Source of the DNA: an uncultured Eubacteriales bacterium
GTDB taxonomy: Bacteria; Bacillota; Clostridia; Oscillospirales; RGIG7773
DNA length: 6,424 nucleotides
Assembly: GCA_934541205.1 (NCBI GenBank)
Contig: CAKTDK010000107.1
Coordinates: 1 to 6,424, forward strand
Reading direction: 5' to 3'
Part shown: positions 4,624-6,424 of the stretch, piece after piece
Layout: the number at the start of each line of letters is the position of its first letter
Numbering within the stretch: the first letter of the stretch is position 1
Notes under the pieces: generated by a model
Databases searched by the model: none
Told to the model about the DNA's origin: nothing
The model's input: the letters and a program-made list of their open reading frames with translations, nothing else
Position numbers and translations under genes: made by a program

Positions 4624-5630
4624 ACATTCAAGTGGTTACTTTTCGGAAAATGCAACAGGACAGTCGTATAGCACCCAACTTCGGATTCAATGTCAATGCC
4701 TATTCCCAGTTTCAAGCAGAGCTGGTCGCATAAGTACAAGCCGATTCCAGTTGATTTTTTTCTCATTCTTCCATTGCTGCCGACAAAGCCTTTATCAAAA
4801 ACCCGATTTACTTCGCTCGGCTTAATGCCTATGCCATTGTCTGTAATAGACAGGGTAACATAATCCCCCATATCTTTTGATTTGATTTGGATAACAGGCG
4901 GCTTATCACTGCAATATTTAATACTGTTAAAAATAATCTGGTTGATAATGAAGCCAAGCCATTTACTATCGGAATAAACAAAATCAGAAATAGAATCTGT
5001 ATGAACACATACTCTATTATGGATCAGAAATTGTTTATTTCTGGACAGCACCTCAAGCACACACTGTTTCAGTGAAATTTCCTTAATCAGATAATCTTTT
5101 TCCACGTTGCCCAAACGCACGTAAAACAGAACCTTTTCAATACTTTGCTCCATAAGTTCTGTTTGTGCTATGATTTTTCGCATGATTTCTGTTTTGTTAT
5201 TCTCACATAGTAACTGAACCCCCGTAATAGGAACTTTGATTTCGTGAATCCATTGTTCAATAAAATCTTTATATTCCACATTCAAACGACGAATTTCAGT
5301 CACTTCATCAGTCATACTTTTTAGAGCAGTTTTCAATAGCCGAAAATAAATTTTTTCTAATTCTGTTTCTGGTCTGTCTGCAATCTCCGCAATTAAATAT
5401 TTTTTGTCCAAGGTCTCCATTGTTTCCAACAAGTATTGAATCCGTTTTTGCTGTTTCCGAAAATATGCGAACATTGTAAAAAAGACAATGATTGCAAAGC
5501 ATACCCATAACAAAGCCATTTCTGGCAGACTAATGCCAAAAGCCAAAAGGAGAACAGAAAAAAACAGTCCTCCGGCAAAACAGACAAGTAATGTAATTTG
5601 GTTATCTTTCATATAGTCTGAAAATTTCAT
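4620..5630 (-). CDS. BceS-like intramembrane-sensing histidine kinase
   Basis: A 336-residue sensor kinase. Two hydrophobic helices (about 12-32 and 39-56) are separated by only a handful of residues, so there is no real extracellular sensor domain. This is the intramembrane-sensing architecture of BceS-type kinases, which read the activity of their transporter. The H-box WIHEIKVP gives phospho-acceptor His129. The N-box NQIIFNSIKY (230-239), G1 box SITDNGIG with Asp264, F-box (VFDKGF) and G2 box STGIGLYL (293-300) are all present, so the ATPase domain looks functional. Its ATG overlaps the regulator stop (ATGA). The transporter operator lies over its stop codon, so regulator-kinase transcription may continue into the transporter genes while the latter also have their own inducible promoter. 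The stimulus is inferred, not visible. Confidence 0.93.
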   Translation of the reverse strand: MKFSDYMKDNQITLLVCFAGGLFFSVLLLAFGISLPEMALLWVCFAIIVFFTMFAYFRKQQKRIQYLLETMETLDKKYLIAEIADRPETELEKIYFRLLKTALKSMTDEVTEIRRLNVEYKDFIEQWIHEIKVPITGVQLLCENNKTEIMRKIIAQTELMEQSIEKVLFYVRLGNVEKDYLIKEISLKQCVLEVLSRNKQFLIHNRVCVHTDSISDFVYSDSKWLGFIINQIIFNSIKYCSDKPPVIQIKSKDMGDYVTLSITDNGIGIKPSEVNRVFDKGFVGSNGRMRKKSTGIGLYLCDQLCLKLGIGIDIESEVGCYTTVLLHFPKSNHLNV

Positions 5631-6295
5631 ATCTTGTACCCCATACCGCGTTTGGTCTGTATGAAATCAGCCGCCCCAAGAGTACGCAGCTTTTCTCTTA
5701 TCCGCATGATATTCACACTTAAAGTATTATCATCAATGTGAATTTCATTGTCCCATAAATATTCAACTAAATCTATTCGGGGAACAATCTCGCCTGTATG
5801 TTTGAACAGATAGTACATGATTTTTAGCTCGGTTTTCGTTAATTCAATTTCTTTTCCGTTTGCTGTAAGCGTCCCGGCAATCAAATTAAATTGAATCCCG
5901 TTATGCTCCATTATACTAATCTGTTCGGACGTTCCCCGCCGCAAAAGAAGGTTTATTCTTGCAAGCAGAATAGGGATGTTATAGGGCTTTGTAATGTAAT
6001 CGTCGCCCCCAAGTGTTAATGCCTGTAATTCGTCCATTGTTGTGTTACGTCCTGTAATGAATAAAATCGGAGTTGTGGAAAAACTGCGGATAGAACTGCA
6101 AAGGCGATACCCGTCTTGCTCCGGCAAATTTATATCAAGCAAAATCAAGTCGGGAAAAGCAGATTTAATGTAGTCGATTGTTTTTGCAAAATTGATAACG
6201 CAATCTACCACATACCCCGCATTGACTAAAAGCGTTTTTAATTCTTCTCTTATCAATTCTTCATCTTCAATTATCACTATTTTGTAGGATTTCAT
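5627..6295 (-). CDS. OmpR/PhoB-family response regulator (BceR-like)
   Basis: A 222-residue DNA-binding response regulator. The receiver domain has the acidic pair Glu10/Asp11, phospho-acceptor Asp54 (LLDINLPEQDG), Thr81 (FITG) and Lys103 (TKP). The C-terminal winged helix (about 128-222) includes the LTKTELKIMYYL helix and the recognition segment DDNTLSVNIMRIREKL, ending in the usual RGMGYKI. ATG 6295 is preferred to the upstream in-frame ATG at 6331 because AAAGGAG lies 7 bases before it and the protein then begins with a canonical receiver strand (KIVIIEDEE). The gene lies inside the tail of the upstream HTH gene (29-base overlap) and joins the kinase by ATGA. Its predicted target is the operator at 4586-4623. 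Confidence 0.94.
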   Translation of the reverse strand: MKSYKIVIIEDEELIREELKTLLVNAGYVVDCVINFAKTIDYIKSAFPDLILLDINLPEQDGYRLCSSIRSFSTTPILFITGRNTTMDELQALTLGGDDYITKPYNIPILLARINLLLRRGTSEQISIMEHNGIQFNLIAGTLTANGKEIELTKTELKIMYYLFKHTGEIVPRIDLVEYLWDNEIHIDDNTLSVNIMRIREKLRTLGAADFIQTKRGMGYKI

Positions 6296-6424
6296 TTTTT
6301 TGCTCCTTTCCGCGTTTGGTTCTTCCGTCAATCGGCTTTTCTGCGTTCTTTGGTATCAGCCACATATACCCAAGTTTTGAAACGCCCGGTATGCGGTTCT
6401 CGCTGCAAAGTATCTGTACCCGTC
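6267..6424 (-). CDS. Partial small helix-turn-helix DNA-binding protein, C-terminal end only
   Basis: An open minus-strand frame enters from the right edge and gives 51 residues before its stop at 6267-6269. It begins RVQILCSENRIPGVSKLG, continues MWLIPKNAEKPIDGRTK and ends in a lysine/glutamine-rich tail. The pattern RVQ-x-LC-x-x-x-RIPG...W-x-IP-x-x-A-x-KP-x-DGR is characteristic of the recognition helix and wing of excisionase/MerR-like small DNA-binding proteins common in clostridial mobile elements. The N-terminus lies outside the window. Its last 29 bases overlap the response regulator gene, whose ribosome binding site lies inside it, implying co-transcription and coupling. It may control the regulator-kinase genes, or be a backbone gene beside which the cassette settled. 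Confidence 0.72.
   Translation of the reverse strand, partial: RVQILCSENRIPGVSKLGYMWLIPKNAEKPIDGRTKRGKEQKNEILQNSDN

Noticed and set aside
4439..4825. 128-codon plus-strand frame
   Set aside because: It lies opposite the small membrane protein, the operator and the kinase C-terminus, all well supported on the minus strand, and its composition is that of an antisense shadow.
6296..6331. Twelve-residue N-terminal extension of the response regulator
   Set aside because: The extension has no receiver-domain counterpart, and the ribosome binding site AAAGGAG lies inside it, just before ATG 6295.

Overview
The window looks like an accessory segment of an integrative and conjugative element (Tn916/Tn1549-like) from a low-to-mid GC Gram-positive anaerobe, most likely a gut Clostridia/Lachnospiraceae-type host. 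The reasons are strong AGGAGG-type ribosome binding sites, a small sigma-like protein followed by a small helix-turn-helix protein (matching the Tn916 Orf7/Orf8 pair in size, order and overlap), and a Bce-type antimicrobial-peptide resistance module. The organism and element are inferred from gene content; no integrase, relaxase or attachment site lies in the window. All genes read on the minus strand, so transcription runs from position 6424 towards 1.

Layout in transcription order. (1) 6424-6267: C-terminal end of a small DNA-binding protein, cut by the window edge and overlapping the next gene. (2) 6295-4620: response regulator and two-helix BceS-like sensor kinase, joined by an ATGA overlap. 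(3) 4623-4546: an exact TAACA-N4-TGTAA match to the reported BceR-type operator, followed by a promoter. (4) 4522-1328: a small membrane-anchored protein, an ABC ATPase and a 10-helix FtsX/BceB-type permease with a large extracellular domain, all tightly packed. (5) 1327-848: a gene-poor stretch with a strong intrinsic terminator, a 28-codon leader ORF whose Shine-Dalgarno sits in a hairpin loop, an intrinsic terminator positioned like an attenuator, and a hairpin overlapping the next Shine-Dalgarno. (6) 847-175: the sigma-like and helix-turn-helix genes, overlapping by 17 bases. (7) 174-1: a spacer with a GTCAAG direct repeat, ending in a ribosome binding site for a gene that begins just outside the window.

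Likely working. The permease-ATPase complex removes a cell-envelope-targeting peptide (bacitracin or a lantibiotic-like compound) from its target. The kinase has almost no extracellular domain and so probably reads transporter activity. The phosphorylated regulator then activates the promoter at about 4550. The sigma-like/HTH pair is backbone control that, by analogy with Tn916, would drive the excision/transfer genes further left. Its leader region suggests control by premature termination and translation. The most interesting parts are that leader and the possibility that the two small proteins form a split sigma factor.
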